Positions 36,702-47,402 of a DNA stretch of 64,000 bases are shown piece after piece. Numbering within the stretch: the first letter of the stretch is position 1; the number at the start of each line of letters is the position of its first letter. This DNA is from Manihot esculenta (lineage: Eukaryota > Streptophyta > Magnoliopsida > Malpighiales > Euphorbiaceae). Location of the stretch: contig NC_035170.2 of assembly GCF_001659605.2 (NCBI RefSeq), positions 1,488,001-1,552,000 of the forward strand. Reading direction: 5' to 3'. A program made the position numbers and the translations under genes. The notes under the pieces were generated by a model, which was not told where the DNA came from, did no database searches, and worked only from the letters and a program-made list of their open reading frames with translations.

Positions 36702-36910
36702 AATATTTGTAAAGAAAAAACATCGTATTTTGACAAATGTGAATAAACGAAAATTGTTTATACAATGTGATTATCTTTGTGAAAAAACATTTTTCATGAT
36801 AAAGAAAAGAACAGGGCTCAGAAAGATCCCTCGCAAACAAGACCTCAGTTAGGCACAAAAACCAGTTGAGATGACGAAGCGACAGTAAGGCCAATAAGCC
36901 TGAATTTTGC

Positions 36911-39830
36911 AAAAATAACCGGCGAGGCCCCGAGGTCGTCCCGGAGATTCACAGAAAAACAGGATCCCGTAAGATCTCCTGGAAACAAAAATAACCGGCG
37001 AGGCCCCGAAGTCGTCCCGGAGATTCACAGAAAAACAGGATCCCGTAAGATCTCCTGGAAACAAAAATAACCGGCGAGGCCCCGAGGTCGTCCCGGAAAT
37101 TCAAAGAAAAACAGGATCCCGTAAGATCTCCTGGAGACAAAAATAACCGGCGAGGCCCCGAGGTCGTCCCGGAAATTCAATGAAAAACAGGATCCCGTAA
37201 GATCTCCTGGAGACAAAAATAACCGGCGAGGCCCCGAGGTCGTCCCGGAAATTCAATGAAAAACAGGATCCCGTAAGATCTCCTGGAGACAAAAATAACC
37301 GGCGAGGCCCCGAGGTCGTCCCGGAAATTCAATGAAAAACAGGATCCCGTAAGATCTCCTGGAGCCAAAAATAACCGGCGAGGCCCCGAGGTCGTCCCGG
37401 AAATTCAAAGAAAACCAGGATCCCGTAAGATCTCCTGGAGACAAAAATAACCGGCGAGGCCCCGAGGTCGTCCCGGAAATTCAAAGAAAAACAGGATCCC
37501 GTAAGATCTCCTGGAGACAAAAATAACCGGCGAGGCCCCGAGGTCGTCCCGGAAATTCAATGAAAAACAGGATCCCGTAAGATCTCCTGGAGACAAAAAT
37601 AACCGGCGAGGCCCCGAGGTCGTCCCGAAAATTCAATGAAAAACAGGATCCCGTAAGATCTCCTGGAGCCAAAAATAACCGGCGAGGCCCCGAGGTCGTC
37701 CCGGAAATTCAAAGAAAACCAGGATCCCGTAAGATCTCCTGGAGACAAAAATAACCGGCGAGGCCACGAGGTCGTCCCGGAGATTCACAGAAAAACAGGA
37801 TCCCGTAAGATCTCCTGGAAACAAAAATGACCGGCGAGGCCCCGAGGTCGTCCCGGAAATTCAAAGAAAAACAGGATCCCGTAAGATCTCCTGGAGACAA
37901 AAATAACCGGCGAGGCCCCGAGGTCGTCCCGGAAATTCAATGAAAAACAGGATCCCGTAAGATCTCCTGGAGCCAAAAATAACCGGCGAGGCCACGAGGT
38001 CGTCCCGGAGATTCACAGAAAAACAGGATCCCGTAAGATCTCCTGGAGACAAAAATAACCGGCGAGGCCCCGAGGTCGTCCCGGAAATTCAATGAAAAAC
38101 AGGATCCCGTAAGATCTCCTGGAGACAAAAATAACCGGCGAGGCCCCGAGGTCGTCCCGGAAATTCAATGAAAAACAGGATCCCTTAAGATCTCCTGGAG
38201 CCAAAAATAACCGGCGAGGCCCCGAGGTCGTCCCGGAAATTCAAAGAAAACCAGGATCCCGTAAGATCTCCTGGAGATAAAAATAACCGGCGAGGCCACG
38301 AGGTCGTCCCGGAGATTCACAGAAAAACAGGATCCCGTAAGATCTCCTGGAAACAAAAATGACCGGCGAGGCCCCGAGGTCGTCCCGGAAATTCAAAGAA
38401 AAACAGGATCCCGTAAGATCTCCTGGAGACAAAAATAACCGGCGAGGCCCCGAGGTCGTCCCGGAAATTCAATGAAAAACAGGATCCCGTAAGATCTCCT
38501 GGAGACAAAAATAACCGGCGAGGCCCCGAGGTCGTCCCGGAAATTCAATGAAAAACAGGATCCCGTAAGATCTCCTGGAGACAAAAATAACCGGCGAGGC
38601 CCCGAGGTCGTCCCGGAAATTCAATGAAAAACAGGATCCCGTAAGATCTCCTGGAGCCAAAAATAACCGGCGAGGCCCCGAGGTCGTCCCGGAAATTCAA
38701 AGAAAACCAGGATCCCGTAAGATCTCCTGGAGACAAAAATAACCGGCGAGGCCCCGAGGTCGTCCCGGAAATTCAAAGAAAAACAGGATCCCGTAAGATC
38801 TCCTGGAGACAAAAATAACCGGCGAGGCCCCGAGGTCGTCCCGGAAATTCAATGAAAAACAGGATCCCGTAAGATCTCCTGGAGACAAAAATAACCGGCG
38901 AGGCCCCGAGGTCGTCCCGAAAATTCAATGAAAAACAGGATCCCGTAAGATCTCCTGGAGCCAAAAATAACCGGCGAGGCCCCGAGGTCGTCCCGGAAAT
39001 TCAAAGAAAACCAGGATCCCGTAAGATCTCCTGGAGACAAAAATAACCGGCGAGGCCACGAGGTCGTCCCGGAGATTCACAGAAAAACAGGATCCCGTAA
39101 GATCTCCTGGAAACAAAAATGACCGGCGAGGCCCCGAGGTCGTCCCGGAAATTCAAAGAAAAACAGGATCCCGTAAGATCTCCTGGAGACAAAAATAACC
39201 GGCGAGGCCCCGAGGTCGTCCCGGAAATTCAATGAAAAACAGGATCCCGTAAGATCTCCTGGAGCCAAAAATAACCGGCGAGGCCACGAGGTCGTCCCGG
39301 AGATTCACAGAAAAACAGGATCCCGTAAGATCTCCTGGAGACAAAAATAACCGGCGAGGCCCCGAGGTCGTCCCGGAAATTCAATGAAAAACAGGATCCC
39401 GTAAGATCTCCTGGAGACAAAAATAACCGGCGAGGCCCCGAGGTCGTCCCGGAAATTCAATGAAAAACAGGATCCCGTAAGATCTCCTGGAGCCAAAAAT
39501 AACCGGCGAGGCCCCGAGGTCGTCCCGGAAATTCAAAGAAAACCAGGATCCCGTAAGATCTCCTGGAGACAAAAATAACCGGCGAGGCCACGAGGTCGTC
39601 CCGGAGATTCACAGAAAAACAGGATCCCGTAAGATCTCCTGGAAACAAAAATGACCGGCGAGGCCCCGAGGTCGTCCCGGAAATTCAAAGAAAAACAGGA
39701 TCCCGTAAGATCTCCTGGAGACAAAAATATCCGGCGAGGCCCCGAGGTCGTCCCGGAAATTCAATGAAAAACAGGATCCCGTAAGATCTCCTGGAGCCAA
39801 AAATAACCGGCGAGGCCCCGAGGTCGTCCC
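36911..39830. repeat. 76-bp tandem repeat array, about 38 copies
   Basis: The unit begins AAAATAACCGGCGAGGCCCC and includes GAGGTCGTCCCGG, CAGGATCCCGTAAGATCTCC and a variable GGA(A/G)(A/C)C end. About 38.4 units span 2,920 bp with no length change. Variants (CACAGAAAAAC or CAATGAAAAAC or CAAAGAAAA(A/C)C; AAAC/AGAC/AGCC) recur in the same order 17 units (1,292 bp) apart, so part of the array was duplicated as a block. 76 is not a multiple of three, so the stacked 63-codon frames on the minus strand are artefacts of the repeat. Confidence 0.97.
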
Positions 39831-40283
39831 TAAAAAAAAAAGGTCGCGCTCCCAGCTCGGACTGATGATTCGCAAAGACCCAAGACCGAGCTCTCAACTT
39901 AGGTAGACTTATATCCTCAAAGGATCCAGATACGAAGGCTAAAAAGAACGGCCGAGCTCCCTCCATAGCAGGACGCATAAATGAAGATATCCTTAGAAGG
40001 ATAAAAAAAGGCTATAATCAGAGCCTAAATCAGTTTATCTGCAATAAATATACGAAGTCACAGCGCAGAAAGCAGGACTAAAAGCCAAAAATTGACATGA
40101 TAATTGTCATTAAAAAGGTACGAGACCTGATCTCCCAAATCATCAGCTAAGAGCTGAGCTCGCAACTTAAGCTTAATTCAGAGCTTTTGAACGAAAATAT
40201 ATAGTTTACAAAGAGTAGAGATAAATGTCAAGAAATATGAAAAACAAGAAAGAAACTAATATTGCATTACTAACTATTACAAT
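39831..40283. other. Link between repeat array and antisense gene
   Basis: Part of the retrotransposon 3' region. It is rich in gagctc and aagaccgagctc words like those at 43850-44240, and contains no coding frame. Confidence 0.5.
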
Positions 40284-43200
40284 TTATTTCTCCGGCGAGG
40301 AAGGAGGATAAACAGTCCTTAAAGGACTTACATCAGTAAGAACACCCTCGCCTGCATTATCTTTATTTACAGCCATCCCCGAAGGAAGCTCGGTGTCCCC
40401 GGGGCCAGAGCTCTCAACATTAATAGTAGGGGCCACTTCTGACCTAGGGTGGAGGCCGTCTTTCTCAGAATCAAGATCATCTTCCTCCGACCCTACCTCA
40501 GATTCCTCTGACGAAGACTCAGATGGCCGGTCTATGTTCCTCCGAGAATCTCCTCGGGGCAAAGGGCAATCATCCTCCCCGTATAGCACTGACTCGCCAT
40601 CTGAGTCCACCTCGCGCCTACGAAGCTCGGACAAAGGAATATCAGGAGCCTGTCTAGCTTCTCTTAAATCGCGATTGTAGCCAGTTACATACATGTGGTA
40701 GGCTTTATCAAGGATAGCCTTTTTCATCTCACCAGAAGCTTTATACTCATCAAGGTGTTCTTCACAAGCCTCAGCCACAAATTCCTTAAACTCAGAAGAG
40801 TCTTTGTAGTCCTGGAGATGAGCTTCACAGGCCTGATCAATTTTAACCTTCAGCTCATCAGACTCCTGATACTCCGCTATATACTGTTCACGCTTCAGCT
40901 GAGCCTTCCCTTCCGCATACTTTACCACCTCAAGCAGGGCTAAACATTTACGTTCCAAAGACCTAACTTCATGCTTTAGCTGTTGTTGGCGAAGGGTGAA
41001 CTCTTCAGCCGATGAAGACAGATCTTTGATACGTTCAGAACTTGTGCCCAATTCCTGATCAAGGACTTCCACCCGGGCTAGGGCACTTTCCTTCTGAGCC
41101 TTCACCTCACTCAGGTGAGCTTGAAGCCCCTCAAAATCAGCCTTTAAGGCCTCATGTTGGCGCTGGACCTCGGCTCTTTGGCTTACAGCCTCATCTCTCT
41201 CCTGAAGGGCCGTCGTCATAGAGGACAGCTGTTTTACAACCTCTACACAACGAGTCTCCACTTCAGCTGCCCTCTCATCAGACTCCTGGAGAACTCTGCG
41301 AGTACGAGACAACTCTGACTCCAGGGATTTGCTATGCTCTGCCGCCTCCATTGCTTTGTCCTCAGCTCTTTTAGAGGCCTCCTGGGCAGAATGCAACTCC
41401 ACTCGGAGAGACTGGATCTGCTCCCGGGCGGCTGCCAGGTGGCCCCTCGCGTCACTGGTGGCAGTCAGGTTCTCATCACGACGTGCTTCCTCGATCCGGC
41501 AGTCCACGGACTCCCGGAGAGAGAGATCACGGGCATCCACCTCCATAACTAGGCCTAACACCTAGGGCGGAAGAACAATTGTCAAGAAAAGACACAAAGC
41601 AAACTCAAAAGAAAGGTAAAAACATAACTTACCATCAGCAGCATTTCTCCAATCGTGGATCCGAGCTCCTCACGAGAGCGAGATTGGAAGGCCACCTGCT
41701 CCTTGGTAGAACTGGCCAACTGACCAGTCAGGGCCAGCAGACGAGGATCCGAAGCCTCTGTTATCCCGCCGAACATCCGTTCCCGGAGAAGTGCGGCAAC
41801 AGCAGAGGCCGGAGACTCCGAGGAAATGCTTGATAGGTCCAGAATGTTGTCAGTAGGGGACAACGAAGGAACAGCAGAAACGCCCTTCCCTTTCCCAATG
41901 GGAGGAAGAGGTGAAGAAGGACCCACAGCAGTCCGGGATTTTTTCCGAGCAGGAGATGGGCCTGGCGTTCCAGAAGAGGTCGGACGCTTGCCCTCAGTCT
42001 TTGAGAGGACACCCTCAGATCCCTTAGGCTCAGTCCTCACAGGGGCAGGGGCACCTTCACCAGAAACCTCCGGGCTTTGATCCTCTAGGAGGATGATCTC
42101 CATCCCTGTCCCAGAGGCCTCCTTATCTTCGACAGGGGACTTAAGTTCCCCCCCCCTAACACCTCCTCAGTAGAATGGATGGCACCCTGCCCCACTTGTT
42201 CAGTAGCTTGGGTCCGCTCCATAACAGCTAGGGAAGTTTCCCTCACAACCTCTGAGGTTGAGCTCGACCCACCTTGGCCAGATGTCCGAGCTGGTTTAAT
42301 GCTGCGAAAGCTCGGCTTGGCAGACCGAGCAGAGGCTTTGACAAGAGGTCGGTTGACCTTCTTGGAAGAAGCGGCCTGAGCCAGCTCTGCCGCAATCTCA
42401 GTTACAGAGCGACCATCCCCAAAGGCGTCAAAAATTGCATGCATGTTCTCCCGAGACAGGTCAAAATTTTTGGGGAATTTGATGCCCTCCATTCTAACCT
42501 CAGAAGCTGCAAACAAAACAAGAAGTTATAAAGAGTCAGCATACTTCCTGATATCACAAGCAAAGAAAAAACAAAAACAGAATAACCGGACAAAGTACTA
42601 TACCCGTGTCCTGGATATCCCTAAGGTTTGACGCAAACATACACTTCTCGACATCATACTTCCTCTCAACGGAAGTCAGTCGAAGCAGCCCAACCTGCTC
42701 AATAAGACTCAATTCGGGCAGATCGTTGCAGCCCGGAAAGATCTCCCCCCACCTCAGGTCCACATCCCACGATCGGCAGGACCCTAATTTCAACTCTGCC
42801 ACAAGGAAATTCTCTACCCATCCCTTTATAGAATCCTTGTAGCCCGTAAGAAGAGACAACCCATTACGGGGAGAAAAGTAATAGAAGTTTTGCTTCGCCC
42901 TAACCAGACGGAAAAAAGTGACAAACAGACAGGCCGTAGGGGCGAAACCCCAACCCAAGCAGATTGACTCGAAACAGGACATGAACAAAATGGAATTTGG
43001 GGATAACATTCGAGGAGTTACCCCAAAGTATTCAAACACCTCAACAAAGAAAGGGGTAAAAGGAAGCGGTAGACCAAATTCCCTCTGCTTCAGGAAAAAC
43101 ACTATGCTACGAACCTCTTGGGGATCCACTAAACCAGGTGGGCGAGGGTAAGGAAGCACTATCCTCTCATTTGGAAGAGGTGCTCGAATAAGATACAACG

Positions 43201-43297
43201 GAGTATCTAAAAGCCTCCGAGAAATGTGATTAATTATGTTGGAAGGGGTAATATGCGACTCAAGGTCAAAAACATCAGGAAGCTTTAAACTGGCCAT
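40284..43297 (-). CDS. Antisense spliced gene in the retrotransposon (gypsy-type transposon domain plus coiled coil)
   Basis: Three exons on the strand opposite to gag-pol: 43297-42604 (ATG, 231 codons plus 1 nt), 42506-41633 and 41561-40284 (stop). Donors and acceptors are GT-AG and phases match (1, then 0). Exon 1 encodes a domain with FGLPLPFTPFFVEVFEYFGV, SPNSILFMSCFES and GWGFAPTACLFVTFF, the signature of the plant 'putative gypsy type transposon' domain (Pfam Transposase_28). Exon 2 is low-complexity Ser/Pro/Lys sequence. Exon 3 (425 residues) is mostly a heptad-rich coiled coil (REQIQSLRVELHSAQEAS and similar) with an acidic tail. Exon 2 carries a frame break within a 9-base C run (42148-42156 on plus): one frame ends at 42085 and the continuing frame covers the rest to 41633. 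The break may be real or a base-count error. Function unknown; extra antisense frames are known in Tat elements. Confidence 0.65.
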
Positions 43298-43479
43298 GGA
43301 AGAACAAGGAAGCGTACCTGAGAACACGATAGGATGAAAAAAGAGACGTAGAAGGAATTGCAGGAAGACAGAGAGCAACCAAGAACTAGTTCTTCAAAAG
43401 ACAGAAGGAATTTGAAAAGAAAGAAAGAAAGGCTATTATGAGGCAAGGTGTTGATACTGAACAGTTTTGTCTTGGAGCG

Positions 43480-43556
43480 ACGCGATCATTAATTGTTCTC
43501 GAAGTCTACCCTCTCGACGGTTAGGAAATAACCGGCGAAACGGTAAAGGGGCAAAA
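43480..43556. repeat. Leader/polypurine-like segment, copy A
   Basis: Resembles 45586-45663 over about 77 bp: ACGCGATCAT start, AATA ACYGSCGA middle and GGTRAAGGGGCAA end. Copy B forms the real polypurine tract before the 3' LTR, so copy A is an internal duplicate of that region. It sits about 180 bp upstream of the antisense gene start. Confidence 0.6.
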
Positions 43557-43849
43557 GGACGATCGCTGGGCTTCTCTACATCTATCAAGGGCCAAGTACA
43601 CGATGACAGTCCCTCATTTAAAAGCCCATTCGCCATCCACATAGTACAGGCCCAACTCATCAGTCAGAGCAACTTAGCCTACTACTTTACCATCCCTATG
43701 GTAAATGCCGAGGAAACAGAGGGGCAAGTCACGAAAAGACTCAACAGTACAAGCAAATAGGAGCGTGATAAAGGTCAGACTTGCGCATCACTTAAAAAGT
43801 TATAAGATTTGATTTACCGCTACTAAACAAAGGATGGGAGATCGGAAAG

Positions 43850-44240
43850 AGGCGCCAAAAGCACCTCGGAGTCATACAAAGCTGAGAGCTTAGAGTTCAA
43901 CTCATTAGAAGCCGAGCTCGGAGGTCGGATTAGTCTAGCTCAGACAGCATGACTTGAGAACTCGGCCAGCTAAAGGAAACTCAGAGCTCATCTCACTAAA
44001 CAAAGACATAACGCCCAGGTCGGCCAGTTCAGCTCGGACAACATGACCTGAGAACCCGTTCGGATGAAGAAGACTCAAAGCTCAAATCATCAAAGTAGAG
44101 ACCGAGCTCACAGGTCGGTCAGACAGTCCAGTTCGAAAAACTTGAAAGCCCAGTTGACTAAGTGGATCCGGAGTTCAACTCATCAAAGCTCGCAGATAGG
44201 TTAGATTAGCTCGAGAAAAAGCAGGACAGAGCTCAGTTGG
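43850..44240. repeat. Degenerate about 97-bp repeats
   Basis: Words such as GAGCTCGGAGGTCGG, AGCTCAGACAGCATGACTTG and AGAAC recur with changes at a spacing near 97 bp (for example GACTTGAGAAC near 43952 and GACCTGAGAAC near 44049). They contain no coding frame and lie between the two antisense genes. Confidence 0.5.
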
Positions 44241-44362
44241 CTAAAATTATAAGGCGAGCAATCTAAAGTATTTCACGCATAATAAAAGAAGAACAGCTTA
44301 AGCATGAAAGCAGAACAAGAACTTCATTAAAAGAAAAGCACATTACAGCACGTTACAACGGC

Positions 44363-45139
44363 CTACACTACGGGATGAAAGACTATCCTTAAAGAATTTA
44401 CATATCCAGATACTTCCTCATCTACGACTATCACCCACCCCACTATTCTAGTCTTCAGCTCGGAGGACTTCTCGTAGCTCGGAATGAGAGTTTTTCGGAA
44501 AAGGCCAAGATCTGTCTCGCTATTACAGGGGAACTGAACAAGTTGATTCCCATAAGCATTTCTCACTGTTCCCCTGGGCGAACGTCCGGTTACCCAAATG
44601 TGATGCACGGTACATTCGAACAAGCTCAGATATGGTACGCCGGCCGTGCACCCCACATGAAAAACATAAGTCTTCGAGGCTACGACCCCGAAGAGATCGC
44701 GAAGTACACATTCTAAAAAATCGCTGGAGACCTGACTGAGTACAGCAGATCCCAGCCTCACGTAATACTGGTACTTCACACCAAAGGGAATAATAATACT
44801 GGTACTTCACACCAAAAAGAACAACAAGCTGAGCGCCGGCGCCACTCCCGTTTATATCAAAAGAGGACAGCAGGGGCATCGAGGAAATTTCCTGTTTCTC
44901 TGTGGAAAAAGGCGAAGTTAGATCGAACCCCTCAACAGTCCAGAACTTCTCTGGAGCCCGGGCGACAAGCAGAAGAGGAGGCCGGCCAGACGACATGGGT
45001 AAAGCAGCTTCAGCGGCTTGCTGGATGGTCCCGCCTTTTGCCTGCCATACCCGAAAGATTTCCAATGCACCATCCAGACGCCTTAAAGGTAACATCAAAT
45101 TTTCAAGAATTTTGAACTGACCCATTTTTATTTCAGGAA
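44363..45139 (-). pseudogene. Second antisense gene copy, frameshifted
   Basis: An exon starts after a TTTTTTGCAG acceptor (exon base 45139) and reads PEIKMGQFKILEN. This lines up with the exon 2 start of the other antisense gene (SEVRMEGIKFPKN) after the same type of acceptor. A 31-bp direct duplication (AATACTGGTACTTCACACC at 44764 and again at 44795 on plus) shifts the frame. The downstream frame then continues to a stop at 44363. The exon 1 domain is not recognisable upstream. I regard it as a decayed paralog made by a tandem duplication of the 3' region. Confidence 0.55.
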
Positions 45140-45585
45140 CTGCAAAAAAGTTTCAAAACAGTGACAAGTCAGAAACAGTTCTCCCCTAAGATGATAAGAG
45201 CAAAATCACAGCAAACCTCTGGGGCACAAGGCGATCTGCTTGAAGAAGGCGTCGAATAGACTTGCCACAGATAAAACAAGGATTTTTCATTTCAACAGAA
45301 GGCTCAAGAATGAAGAAAAGCTGACGCTGATATATACCCGGAGCCTGAGGACTTAGCACGGGGCAGAACTACATTAGACTCTAAGTTAATGGTGTCAGAT
45401 TTCTAAAAGATATTCACAGAAAAGGAAAGAAAGGAGATGTCCAGATAATGATGACAAGAAAGTAAAGGCGGCAGAAGACAAGAAGAATAGAGAAAAGACA
45501 GAAAGAGGAAAGAGCAGATAGAATTCAGAAACTGTGCAACGACGGAAAGACGAAAGGATGTTATTAAGGCACCTGAACCCGAACA

Positions 45586-45663
45586 GACGCGATCATAATA
45601 GTTCTTGGTATTCACCCCCTTGGCAGTTGGAGCAATAACTGCCGAGAAGGTGAAGGGGCAATT
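45586..45663 (+). other. Polypurine tract region before the 3' LTR (copy B)
   Basis: GAGAAGGTGAAGGGGCAAT immediately precedes the 3' LTR and is the likely primer for plus-strand DNA synthesis. The wider segment is repeated at 43480-43556. Confidence 0.65.
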
Positions 45664-46158
45664 GATGACCGCTGGATTCCTTCGTCCCGGACTAGAGGCT
45701 TGACCACGGCCCAAGGCCCATGACGTAGAGGCCCACACACCTGATATACAGAACGAGCCTGGCTCATCCGATCCTCAAGGCCGGGCTCGACCCATCTTGT
45801 TTACTCAAGCCGGCCTGGCCCACACGAAGCTGGCCCTCTCCATTCAGGCTTAGCGTCTGGCCCAACTCTCGGCCCAGCCCAGGATCCAGAGAAATATTCA
45901 CCAAACAGCCTGGCAGATCCGCTCGAACGTACGCACGAGGAGAATCAGAGGCCGTTACACATGGAGCAGGCAGCTGATACCCTAGTACCTCCGAATCCGC
46001 ATGGCAGAGACGCGTGGCCCAATCCTGAAGAGACCTTTACACGTCACCAGCAAGCAAGACAATGTATAAAAGAGGAGTCCCCTCCTCAGAAAGTTTAAGC
46101 CTTATTCAGTAATACAAAACCCTTGTAAAACCCTATTCTATTGGATCTCAGATCATCA
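45663..46158 (+). repeat. 3' LTR
   Basis: 496 bp, TGATGACCGC to CAGATCATCA, the same length as the 5' LTR. I counted six differences, all A/G or C/T transitions. Its TATA box (GTATAAAAG near 46064-46072) points towards RLK1, whose start codon is about 1.3 kb downstream. Confidence 0.93.
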
Positions 46159-46163
46159 ATATA

Positions 46164-47402
46164 TATTTAAAAAAATCTCTGTGATTTTTTTGAATCATAT
46201 TCATTTTTGTATGTTAAAAAATGAGAGTGACAAGTATTCTATTAAACACATTCTTAAATATTGGAGTTAGAAATTTCATTTTAGTACATAGGATCTCTTT
46301 ATTTAACATTGTAATATTTTTCTAAGTTTGATGAATTTTCTAAACAATATAATTGAATGAGTTAATAAAAAAAATTAGATATATATTTGGATATATAGTT
46401 TTATACGAAATTCTCCATAACTTTTTTATTTTTTAATAATAAAATTGAGCTAGATAAGAGAAATAGTTGGTGTACAAAATTTTGAGTCAATAACAAATTT
46501 ATAAAAATGAGATTTTTTTTTTTTATCGGTTTCCAAACTTTGAGTTTATCCAAAGCAGAGTTTAAAAATTTGTATGGATTAACTTATAATTTTAGTTTAA
46601 ATTATATATATATATATATATTCATTAATAATTTTATTTTACAAATTAATATTTATAAAATATTTAAATTATATTTTTAGAAATAGAATATATATGTATA
46701 AATTTTATAAATATTATTATTGAATATATATTTTATTAAAATTTAATATTTTGTAACCACCACGTACAAGTTGCCAAGTGGCTTCTTTAATTATATATAT
46801 ACTTAGCTTTCAGTTCCGTCGTCCATTTTAAATTCACACCATCTTTTCATTTTTAAAATAAAAAAAAATTAATATACTTGCTTTTAATCCCATCGTCCAT
46901 CTCAAATTCACACCTCTTTTTCATTTTTAAAATAAAAAAAAAATAAAAAAGGAAATTTCTTTATAATAAGACTTTTTTTTTTGGCCTTCTCCTATTCTTC
47001 TTCTCTATGCGTTGTTGAAATTTGAAAAAAGTTTGTATACATATAATAAAAAATAATAAAACCCGACTCCCTTCGTCATCACTTCTTCGATCAACAAAAG
47101 CACGCGGAAAGAAAATCTTCAGAAAATTTGGACATAAACTCAATATTGATGTAACACTTCAAAATAATTCCAAAAAAGGAAAGGAAAAGGAAATGTTTTC
47201 ACGAAACATTGTGGACTGCGAAATAACTGAAATCATTCCTGCTAATAATAATAGCCTTTATAAAAGTCAAGAGTCAAGTCCTCGTTGTTATTTCTTGGTA
47301 GCCACCACGTACAAGTTGCCATCTTTATGTAACAATATCTTTCGTTAATATAATTCCCTCATCCTCTAAAGATTCAAAACCACATCTTCATCCTCACTGA
47401 AA
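46164..47402 (+). promoter_or_regulatory. Upstream region of RLK1
   Basis: AT-rich up to about 46740. A 21-base segment containing CCACCACGTACAAGTTGCCA occurs at 46756-46776 and again at 47302-47321. A tandem duplication of about 75 bp (units near 46801-46875 and 46876-46946) repeats CGTCCAT and TTCATTTTTAAAATAAAA. TTATAAAAG at 47258-47266 is a plausible TATA box, about 140 bp before the ATG. Two GTCAA motifs (W-box core on the minus strand) follow at 47268-47280. Confidence 0.45.

Larger units (their letters stand above)
30558..46158 (+). mobile_element. Tat-type Ty3/gypsy LTR retrotransposon, complete but mutated
   Basis: A 15.6-kb element: 5' LTR 30558-31053, primer site 31056-31072, gag-pol 31125-36701, 76-bp repeat array 36911-39830, antisense gene 43297-40284, antisense paralog about 45139-44363, purine-rich tract 45644-45662 and 3' LTR 45663-46158. 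The 5-bp duplication ATATA flanks it (30553-30557 and 46159-46163). Lineage evidence: the order protease, reverse transcriptase, RNase H, second archaeal-type RNase H, integrase, with no chromodomain seen, plus a long 3' non-coding part with tandem repeats and antisense frames. All of these are hallmarks of the Tat/Ogre clade. LTRs differ at about six of 496 sites, so insertion is recent. Confidence 0.95.

Noticed and set aside
36911..39830. CRISPR-like array
   Set aside because: Units are contiguous copies of one 76-bp sequence with no unique spacers, and this is a plant retrotransposon.
36849..39978. Stack of about 63-codon minus-strand frames
   Set aside because: They are the same 76-bp repeat read in successive frames. 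They overlap each other by two thirds and have no support as proteins.
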